The notes below the pieces were generated by a model, which saw only the letters and a program-made list of their open reading frames with translations, was not told the DNA's origin and did not search any database. A stretch of 64,000 bases of DNA from Rhizobium leguminosarum (GTDB lineage Bacteria > Pseudomonadota > Alphaproteobacteria > Rhizobiales > Rhizobiaceae). The position numbers and the translations under genes were made by a program. The stretch spans positions 215,540 through 279,539 of the forward strand of contig NZ_CP025017.1 of the NCBI RefSeq assembly GCF_002953715.1, given 5' to 3'. Shown piece after piece: positions 34,130 to 42,593 of the stretch (position 1 is the first letter of the stretch; each line of letters begins with the position of its first letter).

Positions 34130-34470
34130 ATGCGTGCTCGGAATTTCAAATTCCACCGCGCGGACCTGACATTTCAAGTCGCTCGGTGTTGTGATTTTTC
34201 GTAGCACGACGCGCCGACTGATGGGGTCAGACGAAGTTTTGATGGAGGGCAATGGGCCTGCGGGAACTATCGCCGGACGCTTACGAATTTCCCTCGTCGG
34301 CAGTCGCGGCCGCCGGAATCTTCCAACGAGAACAGATCGTTCGGCAATTCTCGCTCTCGATGGGATTGGAACCAGTCGCATCGGATGCGACCGACAGACG
34401 GATTCCGCATTAAGGCGGTAGCTGGCGAAGTCGCAGACCGCCAACTTCTATCGAGGTGACCGCTCGAAAG
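34130..34470. other. Promoter region of the carboxylase operon, no gene
   Basis: No convincing coding frame. The notable element is the perfect palindrome GGAATTTCAAATTCC at 34140-34154, eleven bases before the BCCP start codon, which could be an operator or could form a structure in the leader. The rest shows no clear terminator for the unknown genes that follow. Confidence 0.5.
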
Positions 34471-34803
34471 TCAGACGACTTTGAATCCTTTTTTGGCGTC
34501 TTGAAACTTACCGTTCAATTCTACAGCAACCCACAAGACTGTCTTCATCGGAGCGCCAAGCTCTGGCTTGGCAACTACCATCAAAAAATCGTCTGTAATT
34601 GTAGTATGACCATCAATCGACACTTTTATTTCTGAAATTTTATTACTGCCTCCTTTGTCGGTTGATATATATACATCGAGATCTTTGTTGCTAAAGCCAT
34701 GGCCCACGATTTTGAAATTCTTGTTTGCAAATAACGGAGCCTCCACAGGGTCCGGGTCTAAATTATCAATTTTAACCTCTACTTCAGCCTTATCCTCGGA
34801 CAT
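34471..34803 (-). CDS. Small hypothetical protein, possible beta-sandwich
   Basis: A 110-residue protein of unknown family. It is acidic at the start (MSEDKAEVEVKIDNLD) and then shows alternating strand-like stretches (FKIVGHGF, LDVYISTD, EIKVSIDGHTTITDDFLMVV, VLWVAVELNG). This would fit an Ig- or TIG-type beta-sandwich by inference. No signal peptide or cysteine. AGGGAGGCCAAC precedes the ATG. The base composition is A/T-richer than its neighbours, a hint of transfer. It is the last gene of a three-gene minus-strand group with the SRSGG-repeat protein and the metalloprotease. Confidence 0.7.
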   Translation of the reverse strand: MSEDKAEVEVKIDNLDPDPVEAPLFANKNFKIVGHGFSNKDLDVYISTDKGGSNKISEIKVSIDGHTTITDDFLMVVAKPELGAPMKTVLWVAVELNGKFQDAKKGFKVV

Positions 34804-34835
34804 GTTGGCCTCCCTGGTCCGTCCCTATCAGTAGA

Positions 34836-35426
34836 TCAATCATTATCGCCCGATCTGCGAGGTATGAACCCGCCTGATCTTGACATCACGCCGCCGGAGC
34901 GGGACAGGGCGCCGCCCGATCGGGACATTCCGCCGCTCGCCGTTCCTCTGGGATCGGCCGAAACCTCGGCCGAGAGCAGGATTTGCTCAAGGGTTCCCGT
35001 TTCGGCATCGAGTCTCATCGAGAGATCGGCCTTGTCATAGATCCAGACCCTCATCTCCCTAGCGAGAGCTCCAATTTGGGAACCGAGACCCGTTCGGGCG
35101 CTTGAACCAGGGGACCGAGACAAGCTGTCATACCTGAGGGAGCTCGGAGGGGGACCATCGGGATCCGCGCCGGAGCCGTGTACAATGAAGATTGCCGGCC
35201 GCCCCAGTTCAACGAAAACTCCCTCGAAAGAGAACGCATAGATTCGCGCGAGAGTGGCCTCGTCCGAACCAAGCTGGCGCCTCAGAAAATTGTTTTTTCC
35301 TGTTTTAGGTATCTTGAGAGACCCGTAAACGCTGCCTCTAATGATCAGATCACTGAGTTCACGCCCAAACAGATATACCGCTGATACTCCGAGTAAAGTT
35401 TCTTCGTCTGCCACGTCTCCCTCCAT
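34836..35426 (-). CDS. Hypothetical protein with C-terminal SRSGG repeats
   Basis: A 196-residue protein of no recognised family. The first two thirds look like a folded domain (LIIRGSVYGSLKI, IYAFSFEGVFVELGRPAIFIVHG). The C-terminus (about residues 163-193) is low-complexity with SRSGGAL, SRSGGVM and SRSGGFI units and flanking RRSG. ATG 35426 begins MEGDVADEE, but GGAGGGAGAC inside the first codons would place a strong ribosome-binding site before GTG 35414, so the true start may be 12 bases later. It starts only eight bases after the metalloprotease stop. Confidence 0.7.
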   Translation of the reverse strand: MEGDVADEETLLGVSAVYLFGRELSDLIIRGSVYGSLKIPKTGKNNFLRRQLGSDEATLARIYAFSFEGVFVELGRPAIFIVHGSGADPDGPPPSSLRYDSLSRSPGSSARTGLGSQIGALAREMRVWIYDKADLSMRLDAETGTLEQILLSAEVSADPRGTASGGMSRSGGALSRSGGVMSRSGGFIPRRSGDND

Positions 35427-35434
35427 CTAGCTGA

Positions 35435-36766
35435 TTATTGACCGATGCCTAATCCCGACAGCAGAACTTTCTCGCGAAAGGTCATCTTCGGAAGCTCTAG
35501 ATAATCTATCGGCAGTAACGTCCGCGCAGAGAGGACATGGCTCCGATGCTCGCCGCCTTTAACGTGCGCGCCGGCGTGCAATTCGCCGATCGCCCGTTGC
35601 CCGAAGTTTCTGCTGATGATTCTTGCGAATTGGCCGCCACTTTCATTCCGATCAATCGTAAGCATCGTCCTCGCGACATCGCCGTAATCCAGAAAGTCGG
35701 GAGCAAGAGCCCACAGGGTTTCCGCCAGATACGTCCCGACGATATCGCGTGCGTCGAGCAGTGCTTCGACAAAACCATCTGGGTTGCGTGCGAAAGCGCG
35801 GTCGAAAGCATGCTGCACGGGAGCCTCGGCAGCCGGATCGAACTCGGCGATATCTGCGAGATCCTCAACGGCAGGCGAGATCAAGCCGCGCGCTACCAGG
35901 CTCTCATGAAAGATGTCGACGAGGATGTCGAATATCGCGCCGGTGAGTGGTTGCGAGAGCGCATGCTCGTCCTTCCACCCACGAGCGAACTCGGCCATCG
36001 TCCTTTTGTTGTTTGCCGACCGTATCTGCCGATGCGGCGAAAATTCCGAAAAGCGCGCAAGGCGATTTGCGCGGTAGAGGTTACCGCGCGTCTCCGCGAG
36101 AACATTGTCGATCACGGACGGAAAATGCATGGCCGCGATCAGCGACACGCAGTCAGAGAAGGCCTCCTGGAAGCCAAGATATTCGGGGTACTCGGTTCCC
36201 GGGCGCGGCACGCCCAGTACGCTGAAGATGATCGCGTGCCCCACCTCATGAGCGATGACGTCGAAATCCAGGCTGAAGGGAAGGACGTGCCCGTCATTCT
36301 CGAACTGGCTCCCAACTTCGAGGAAACCATAGCCGTACTGAGCGTTGTCCCATCGCGGCAGGATCGAGATTTCCAGACGGTCATAATGATCGCGAAAATG
36401 CCAGGTGAGCGGCTGGCCGAGATAGCGCTCCCACACATCCAGGGTGAATCGCACGCAACCAAAAATATGCGCGGCTTCGAAGCCAGCCATCGAAGGTCGG
36501 AGATAGTCGAAATTGCCGCACTCGTCGGGGGTGGCCGGCTCCAGGATTTTGCCGGTCCAGGGCGGCAGATACATGTACGGCGTTCCAAGCGGCCCGCGGT
36601 TCACACCGTAAGGACCGGTCTTGCCGACCGGCTCCACAACGAACATGCGATTGTCGGCCGGACCAGCTGTCAGGCTACCCAGCGGAGACGATACTTCAAC
36701 AATCTCAGGACTAGACCGTGCATCTTCAAATGGAGGCTGTACAAAAAGTCTAAACCGGGTGCCCAT
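35435..36766 (-). CDS. Predicted gluzincin metalloprotease (thermolysin-like)
   Basis: A 443-residue protein with a zinc-protease site: HEVGH (173-177) and, 24 residues after the second histidine, a glutamate in FQEAFSDC (E201), the pattern of M4/fungalysin-like gluzincins (HExxH...xEAFSD). Unlike secreted M4 enzymes it has no visible signal peptide or propeptide. The rest (residues 210-443) is mostly helical by appearance and matches nothing I know. ATG 36766 follows GGGGAGAGCGA. The substrate is unknown; the co-encoded small proteins could be partners or substrates. It is the first gene of the unknown cluster. Confidence 0.8.
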   Translation of the reverse strand: MGTRFRLFVQPPFEDARSSPEIVEVSSPLGSLTAGPADNRMFVVEPVGKTGPYGVNRGPLGTPYMYLPPWTGKILEPATPDECGNFDYLRPSMAGFEAAHIFGCVRFTLDVWERYLGQPLTWHFRDHYDRLEISILPRWDNAQYGYGFLEVGSQFENDGHVLPFSLDFDVIAHEVGHAIIFSVLGVPRPGTEYPEYLGFQEAFSDCVSLIAAMHFPSVIDNVLAETRGNLYRANRLARFSEFSPHRQIRSANNKRTMAEFARGWKDEHALSQPLTGAIFDILVDIFHESLVARGLISPAVEDLADIAEFDPAAEAPVQHAFDRAFARNPDGFVEALLDARDIVGTYLAETLWALAPDFLDYGDVARTMLTIDRNESGGQFARIISRNFGQRAIGELHAGAHVKGGEHRSHVLSARTLLPIDYLELPKMTFREKVLLSGLGIGQ

Positions 36767-36883
36767 TCGCTCTCCCCTCAAAAGACTTTTATGATTGCCA
36801 TTTTAAGTTGACATTCGGCGCTCGCAAGAATTTTAGCAAGTAATAAAATAGAATTAGAAACAGCCTGCCAGATGTACTTGGCG

Positions 36884-38758
36884 TTATTCGGACAGCGCAA
36901 CCAATCTCGAATAGCGCGGGTGACTGCGAATGGAGTCGAGATCGGAATCGTTCTTGAACCAGAGCCTCATTTCTCCGCCGACCTGAGGCATCCATACCTC
37001 AAGCACGTCAATCGCGCGGTCGATCTCGCCAAGCAGCGCATAAGTGCAGGCGGCATTGTATTGAATGTTTATGTCGTTGGGATCGGTTGCCAGGGAGCGA
37101 GCCAACCATTCCAGTGCCTGATCGCGCTCACCGAGAAATGCCAGTACGGTCGCTCCAAGACAGGCAACATTGGCGTTCTCCGGGTGTAGCCGCATTTCTT
37201 GGTCAGCCTTTTTTATCCCGATTCGAGCAAAGCTCTCGGCTTTGTCTGCCTGCCCTAGGGAACGAAAGACGTGTACGAGCATGATCGGCGCGCCATAATC
37301 TCCAGGCTTGATTTCCATCGCACGCTGAAAGTAGGTGGCCGCCAGCTCGAACTGACCTTCGGTGACGCAAAATTCGGCATAGTACCGATTGGCTTCGTGG
37401 CAATTGGGGCCGAGCAACAACGCCTGCTGAAATGCAGAAACCGCCTCGGCGCGATTGCCGGCGACCGCCAAAGCAAGCCCTTTGGCCGCGTGTGCCTCCG
37501 CCAGATTGGGATCAATAGCGAGGGCCTTCGCTGTATTCGCGAGAACGTCATCCACCGGAATTTGAACGCCAAACTGGGACAACAGACGCGCATCACAAAC
37601 CGCGACGCCGGCATAGGCGCGGGCATATCCCGGGTCCAGTTCGATGGCTCTGGCAAAACTCTGTCTGGCCATTAGATGGTTCGAGCGCGAGGCAATATGA
37701 TAGTACTCGCGCCCCCTGAGGTAGTGCGTATAAGCTTCCACGCTCTCTGTCGGCGCCTGCTCGATTGCCTTCTTTTCCTCCGGGAGCAGCTTGACCTTTA
37801 GTTGCTCGACGATCGCCTTGGTGATCTCGTCCTGCACTTCGAAGATGTCGGTGAGGTCGCGGTCGTAACGCGCGGCCCACATGTGGCCGTCGCTCGCTGC
37901 GTCGATCAATTCAGCATTGATCCTCACATGGTTGCCGGCCTTGCGGACGCTGCCCTCTACGACATAGGCAACCCCAAGTTCCCTGGCGATGCGCTGCAGG
38001 TTCTCGCTCCGGCCTTTCCATGTGAAGACAGTGTTGCGGCTTAGTACAAAGAGGCCTGAAACATTCGATAGGTCAGTGATAATGTCCTCGGTGATGCCGT
38101 CGCTGAAAAACTCCTGGGCGGGATCGTTGCTGATGTTGGCAAATGGCAGGATGGCAACCGATGGCTTGTTGATGGGTGCCTGCGTGTGGCCACTTGCGGT
38201 AAGCGGCACCTCCTCGCCGGAGGCGACATTGCCCCAATCAGCAAAATAGACATGGACCGGACGGGAAATGTTCTTGACGGTCTTGGCGCCCTGGTCTGCG
38301 AAATTGAGATCGAGCTTGTTTCCGACTTCGTGGCGCACAGCCGCCGAACAGGCAATGCCGCCAGGATCTGCAAGGGCTTGTAGCCGGACTGCCACATTAA
38401 TGCCGTCCCCATGAAAATCATCCGCATCGAAGATGATATCGCCCAGGTTCAAGCCTATTCGAAACGCAAAGTGCCGGTCCGCTGGAATCCCCATGTTGCG
38501 CTCCAGCATGCCGCGCTGGATTTCGACTGCGCATCGTGCAGCACTGAGCACGCTGCCGAACTCGACCAGGAAACCGTCGCCCATCACCTTGATTATACGC
38601 CCGCCGTGGCTCGCGACAGCGGGATCGAAGAGCTCGCGGCGGTGCTGACGAAGGGCACTAAGCGTCTCCTCTTCGTTTGCCTCCAGGAGACGGCTGTAGC
38701 CCACCACATCGGCAGCCAGGATAGCCGCCAATCGGCGCTCGACAAGCTCTGCACACAT
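36884..38758 (-). CDS. Class III adenylate/guanylate cyclase with TolB-like and TPR regions
   Basis: A 624-residue signalling protein common in rhizobia. The N-terminal cyclase domain (about 1-175) has metal-binding D17 in LAADVVGYSRLL and D61 in VMGDGFLVEFG, and a transition-state-type region HGDGINVAVRLQAL. A TolB-like segment follows (about 200-340; SVAILPFANISNDPAQEFFS, RIARELGVAYVVEGSVRK). TPR-like helical repeats run from about 345 to the end (FARAIELDPGYARAYAGVA, YFQRAMEIKPGDYGAP, LARSLATDPNDINIQYN). It should make cAMP or cGMP in the cytoplasm; the activating signal is unknown. No transmembrane segment is evident. Confidence 0.88.
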   Translation of the reverse strand: MCAELVERRLAAILAADVVGYSRLLEANEEETLSALRQHRRELFDPAVASHGGRIIKVMGDGFLVEFGSVLSAARCAVEIQRGMLERNMGIPADRHFAFRIGLNLGDIIFDADDFHGDGINVAVRLQALADPGGIACSAAVRHEVGNKLDLNFADQGAKTVKNISRPVHVYFADWGNVASGEEVPLTASGHTQAPINKPSVAILPFANISNDPAQEFFSDGITEDIITDLSNVSGLFVLSRNTVFTWKGRSENLQRIARELGVAYVVEGSVRKAGNHVRINAELIDAASDGHMWAARYDRDLTDIFEVQDEITKAIVEQLKVKLLPEEKKAIEQAPTESVEAYTHYLRGREYYHIASRSNHLMARQSFARAIELDPGYARAYAGVAVCDARLLSQFGVQIPVDDVLANTAKALAIDPNLAEAHAAKGLALAVAGNRAEAVSAFQQALLLGPNCHEANRYYAEFCVTEGQFELAATYFQRAMEIKPGDYGAPIMLVHVFRSLGQADKAESFARIGIKKADQEMRLHPENANVACLGATVLAFLGERDQALEWLARSLATDPNDINIQYNAACTYALLGEIDRAIDVLEVWMPQVGGEMRLWFKNDSDLDSIRSHPRYSRLVALSE

Positions 38759-38954
38759 GCCCGTCTCCCCAACGTGCTGGTGGCAATATTACTCAATTCT
38801 AGAAGCTAGCCGATCATGTTGCCGGACGATTGTATTACTGACAACTAAAATATATACCTGTCGCCGAACCGACAGTTATATCTTCCAGATTTGGCCATCT
38901 GGCATCGGCGCCTTTGACTACTGGGACCGCCGGCATTCGCCGCAGCCGGCTCCG

Positions 38955-40025
38955 TCAGCTCTTCGGAGCGGCGATGCTCTCCCTCGGGATAAGGCTGCTG
39001 CGGATGACGGTGCGAACCGCCGCCGTAGTCTGCCTCTGGTCAATGGCGTCGAGCAGGAGATCCACCGCCGCGCGCCCCATCTCTTCCACCGGCTGCTTGA
39101 TCGTCGAGAGCGGCGGAGAGCAGAATTCGCAGACCGGGGAGCCGTCGAAGGAGACGACGGACAGATCACCGGGAATGCTTAAGCCCGTCCGCTGGACACG
39201 GCTGACAAAAGAAATGGCCATGTCATCGCTGGTTGCGATGACGGCCGTCGGTTTCTGGGTCAACTCGGCGAAATCATCCGCCGCCTGGACACCAATGTCG
39301 AAGCCGTGCTGATAATCGAGATGACCACCCGAGCGATGCACCGAGTCTTCGGACAATCCTGCCGCCTTGAGCGCCTCGAGCACGCCGCCGTAACGCTCGA
39401 CATCGTGATAGTTGCCTTCAGGCCCTGCAAGATAGAAGAACCGTCGATGACCCAATCGGATCAGTTCGGCCGTGACGTCGCGCACGGCTTCGCGGTCGTT
39501 GGTAACGACGCTCTGCAGGCCGGCATCGCTCATGTCGAGCAGCATCGACACGATCGGCAGGCCGGAACTCGCCAGCGAGCGCCCGTCCACCTCCGGAAGC
39601 TTCGACGACAGGATGATGGCGCCGCGCACGCTGCCGCCGAAAGCGAGGTCGAGAATATGCCGTTCGGAAATCTCGTCGCGATCAAGGTTGGCAATCATCA
39701 GGTTGTAGCCGCCCTGGATCAGCGATTTATTGATACTCTGCAGCACCTGCGGAATGACCTGGGAGGCGCCGTAGTAGAGCGATCCCGGCAGAATGATCAT
39801 GATGATGTTGGATTTTCCGACCCTGAGGCCACGCGCCATCGCGTTCGGGGTGTAGCCCAGTTGCCTGGCCGCGGCATTGATCTTGGCGCGCGTCTTCTCG
39901 TTGACACGTCCGGGATTGGCGAGCGCCCGGCTGACTGTTGAGATCGCAACGCCGGCGAGCCGCGCGACATCGGCCATCAACGCGCCCGTTTGCTCCTCTC
40001 CAGCCACATCCTTGTTTTTGTTCAT
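38955..40025 (-). CDS. LacI family transcriptional regulator
   Basis: A 356-residue LacI regulator. The helix-turn-helix is MADVARLAGVAISTVSRALANPG, followed by the hinge region NAMARGLRVGKSN, and an effector domain with MIIMLPGS-type first strand, AIATSDDMAISFVS and SVVSFDGSPV. It is divergent from the sugar operon at 40247. Two matching operators, GCAAACGTTTGC and GGCAAACGATTGCC, are found in the intergenic region, so repression of that operon (and perhaps itself) is well supported. Confidence 0.93.
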   Translation of the reverse strand: MNKNKDVAGEEQTGALMADVARLAGVAISTVSRALANPGRVNEKTRAKINAAARQLGYTPNAMARGLRVGKSNIIMIILPGSLYYGASQVIPQVLQSINKSLIQGGYNLMIANLDRDEISERHILDLAFGGSVRGAIILSSKLPEVDGRSLASSGLPIVSMLLDMSDAGLQSVVTNDREAVRDVTAELIRLGHRRFFYLAGPEGNYHDVERYGGVLEALKAAGLSEDSVHRSGGHLDYQHGFDIGVQAADDFAELTQKPTAVIATSDDMAISFVSRVQRTGLSIPGDLSVVSFDGSPVCEFCSPPLSTIKQPVEEMGRAAVDLLLDAIDQRQTTAAVRTVIRSSLIPRESIAAPKS

Positions 40026-40084
40026 GTTTGTTTCATTCTCCCGGATGTTTCGAATTGCAACTTTAAGGCAGGGAGCGATTTATT

Positions 40085-40096
40085 GCAAACGTTTGC
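40085..40096. promoter_or_regulatory. LacI-type operator O1
   Basis: GCAAACGTTTGC is a perfect 12-bp palindrome with the CG centre typical of LacI/PurR-family operators. It lies upstream of the predicted -35 of the sugar operon. Its partner is at 40143-40156, 59 bp away centre to centre. Confidence 0.7.
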
Positions 40097-40106
40097 CAAA
40101 AATTGC

Positions 40107-40134
40107 TTGCTTAAAAAACCGGCTTGGCTATTAT
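40107..40134 (+). promoter_or_regulatory. Predicted promoter of the sugar operon
   Basis: TTGCTT (40107-40112) and TATTAT (40129-40134) are spaced by 16 bases. The pair sits between two LacI-type operators, so the downstream operator would overlap the transcription start. Confidence 0.45.
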
Positions 40135-40142
40135 CTAGCCAT

Positions 40143-40156
40143 GGCAAACGATTGCC
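40143..40156. promoter_or_regulatory. LacI-type operator O2
   Basis: GGCAAACGATTGCC is a near-perfect palindrome with one mismatch, extended to TGGCA / TGCCA at the ends. It lies just downstream of the predicted -10, a repressing position. Confidence 0.7.
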
Positions 40157-40246
40157 ATTTCTTAATGCGTTGAAAATCCATGGCTTATTGGATGCGGAAT
40201 TACCTTCTGCACGCGGGTAGGTCATGCCTCGAGAAATGGATAGGCT

Positions 40247-41200
40247 ATGGCTACTGGCGACAGGCTGCGTTTCGGCGTCGATCTTGTGACATTCTTCCAT
40301 CCCGGCTTCTGGGGCGTCGACAGCCATGATGCGATCATCGGCTATGCCCGCGCCGCGCCGCGCGCCTTCTGGGACAAGATCCTCGACAGCGTCCAGGCCT
40401 CAGGCGTTACCGGCGTCGAGCTGACCTTCTCTCCCTTCAACTGGCAGGACGCGATCAAGACCTATGGTTCCGTCGATGCCTTCGCAGCCGAGCTGACAAG
40501 ACGCGGTCTGACGCTGTGCAGCGGCTTCTTCGCGGAACTGGAGGCAGCCGGCGATTTCGCTGAGCCCGAGGCCCAGCGCGCGCTGATCGACAAGGCGGAA
40601 CGATATGCCGACTTCCTGAAAGCCTGCGGCAGCGACATCATGGTGATCGGCGCGCCCTTACGCCAGACGCTCGGCGCCCAGCCGGTGCAGTTCCATGATT
40701 TCGACCGCGCCAAGGTGATCGCCGATTTTCTGAACCGGCTCGGCGCGACCCTCTATGCCAGGGGCGTGCGGCTTGCGCTCCACACTGAGGCGCACTCGAT
40801 CTTTGCCGCCGCGCGCGATGTCGATCTGATGATGTTTTTGACCGACCCGGCCTATGTGCACATGTGCCCCGACACGGCCCATATCATCGTTGCCGGCTCC
40901 GATCCCGTCCAGATCGTCGATCGCCATCACGAGCGCATGATCATCGCCCACTGGAAGGATGCAATCGGCCCGATGCCCGCCGACACGCCGATCGACAAGC
41001 ACATCCATGAACGCCACCAGCCCTATTTCTGCAGCTTCGGCCTCGGACGGGTCGACTGGCCGGCCTGGATCCGGCTGCTGCGCGACCGGGCCTATGAAGG
41101 CTGGGCGATCCTCGAACTCGATGCCGCGCCGGATCCCGTCCGCGACATCGCCAACGGGCTCACGCTCGTCCGGCAGGCGCTCCTGCCGATCTATCGCTGA
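40247..41200 (+). CDS. Sugar phosphate isomerase/epimerase (TIM barrel)
   Basis: A 317-residue AP-endonuclease-2-type barrel. Probable metal ligands are in VTGVELTFSP, RLALHTEAHSIF, HMCPDTAHIIVAG, IIAHWKDAIG and the C-terminal AILELDAAPDP, consistent with xylose-isomerase-like sugar isomerases and 3-keto-sugar processing enzymes. It opens the operon under LacI control and precedes the sugar-binding protein gene. Pairing with a GMC oxidoreductase at the operon end suggests oxidation followed by isomerisation of a sugar or polyol, by inference. Confidence 0.85.
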   Translation: MATGDRLRFGVDLVTFFHPGFWGVDSHDAIIGYARAAPRAFWDKILDSVQASGVTGVELTFSPFNWQDAIKTYGSVDAFAAELTRRGLTLCSGFFAELEAAGDFAEPEAQRALIDKAERYADFLKACGSDIMVIGAPLRQTLGAQPVQFHDFDRAKVIADFLNRLGATLYARGVRLALHTEAHSIFAAARDVDLMMFLTDPAYVHMCPDTAHIIVAGSDPVQIVDRHHERMIIAHWKDAIGPMPADTPIDKHIHERHQPYFCSFGLGRVDWPAWIRLLRDRAYEGWAILELDAAPDPVRDIANGLTLVRQALLPIYR

Positions 41201-41258
41201 CAGTCATCCCTAAGACAACAAACGCCCCGCAAAGAGGGCATTTTCAAGAGGTGGAACA

Positions 41259-42491
41259 ATGAAGACCATGATGAAGCTTTTTCTTGCCGGCGTGGCATTC
41301 GCCGGTCTCTTCGCCTCGGCACATGCCGAGGACAAGCCGACGATCGAGATCATGTCGTCCTGGACATCGGGCGGCGAAGCAGCCGCCCTCAACGTCATCA
41401 AGACCGAGTTCGAAAAGCGCGGCGGCGTCTGGAAGGATTCCTCGATCGCCGGCTTCGGTGCGGCCGATGCCGCCTTCCAGAACCGTATCGTCGCCGGTGA
41501 CGCGCCCGGCGCCAAGCAGGGCGTCATCGGTCTCGCTGCCGCCGATTTCATCAACCAGGGCCTGTTCAATCCGATCGACGACGTGGCCGCTGCGGGCAAA
41601 TGGGCCGGCGCCCTGCCGAAATCGATCCACGATCTCATCTCCTATGACGGCAAGGTCTACCTCGCGCCGACCGGCGCCCATGGTGAAAGCTGGCTCTTCT
41701 ATTCCAAGGAAGCCTTCGAGAAGGCCGGCATCGCGCAAGAGCCCAAGACCTGGGACGAGCTCTTTGCCGATCTCGACAAGCTGAAGGCTGCCGGCATGGT
41801 TCCGGTCGCCTGGGGTGGCCAGCCCTGGCAGCAAACCAAGGTGTTCAACATGATCCTGCTCTCGCAGGTCGGGATCGACGGCTTCCTGAAGATCTATGTC
41901 GATAAGGACAAGAGCCCGGCATCCGTCGAAGGCGTGAAGAAGACCCTTGAAATCCTCGGGAAGCTGCGTGGCTATGTCGATGCCGGTGCTGCCGGCCGCA
42001 ACTGGAACGACGCGACCGCCATGCTGATCACCGCCAAGGCCGGCGTGCAGTTCATGGGCGACTGGGCCAAGGGCGAATTCACCGTCGCCGGCAAGGAACC
42101 GGGCAAGGATTATGGCTGCATGATCGTGCCGGAGTCGAAGGGCATGGTCTACATCGCCGACGCCCTCTGGTTCCCCAAGACCGGCAAGGCCGAGACCGAC
42201 AAGGCGCAGAAACTTCTCGCCGAAGTCGTCATGGACCCGGCCGTTCAGGTCGAATTCGCCCTGAAGAAGGGTTCGGTTCCGATGCGCTCCGACGTCGACA
42301 AGTCGAAGCTGGACGCCTGCGCGCAGAAGGGTGTCGAGCTGATGAGCGCCGGCGCGATCGTACCGGACCAGGCGATCGTGCTGACGCCCCAGCAGGTCGG
42401 CGCGCTTGATGACTTCGTCGACGAATACTGGAGCGGCGGCTCGAACGATGCAGGTGCCGCAGCCGAAAACTTCTTCGCCCTCTTCGAGTAG
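41259..42491 (+). CDS. Extracellular sugar-binding protein (family 1, MalE-type)
   Basis: A 410-residue periplasmic protein with a 23-residue signal peptide (MKTMMKLFLAGVAFAGLF, cleavage at AHA-ED). The family 1 opening strand IEIMSSWTSGGEAAALNVI follows. Landmarks such as GAHGESWLFYSKEAFEKAGI and PKTWDELFADLDKLKAAG are typical of sugar-specific members. AGGTGGAAC precedes the ATG. It is the binding component of the following MalFGK-type transporter. Confidence 0.93.
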   Translation: MKTMMKLFLAGVAFAGLFASAHAEDKPTIEIMSSWTSGGEAAALNVIKTEFEKRGGVWKDSSIAGFGAADAAFQNRIVAGDAPGAKQGVIGLAAADFINQGLFNPIDDVAAAGKWAGALPKSIHDLISYDGKVYLAPTGAHGESWLFYSKEAFEKAGIAQEPKTWDELFADLDKLKAAGMVPVAWGGQPWQQTKVFNMILLSQVGIDGFLKIYVDKDKSPASVEGVKKTLEILGKLRGYVDAGAAGRNWNDATAMLITAKAGVQFMGDWAKGEFTVAGKEPGKDYGCMIVPESKGMVYIADALWFPKTGKAETDKAQKLLAEVVMDPAVQVEFALKKGSVPMRSDVDKSKLDACAQKGVELMSAGAIVPDQAIVLTPQQVGALDDFVDEYWSGGSNDAGAAAENFFALFE

Positions 42492-42593
42492 GATAGTACC
42501 CGTGGCGTCGGCCTGATCCGACGCCACGGCTGCCAGCTGCCGCCTCATGCAGCGGCCCGAGCCCTGCTTTCCACTCCGTCAACGAGCTGGCCG

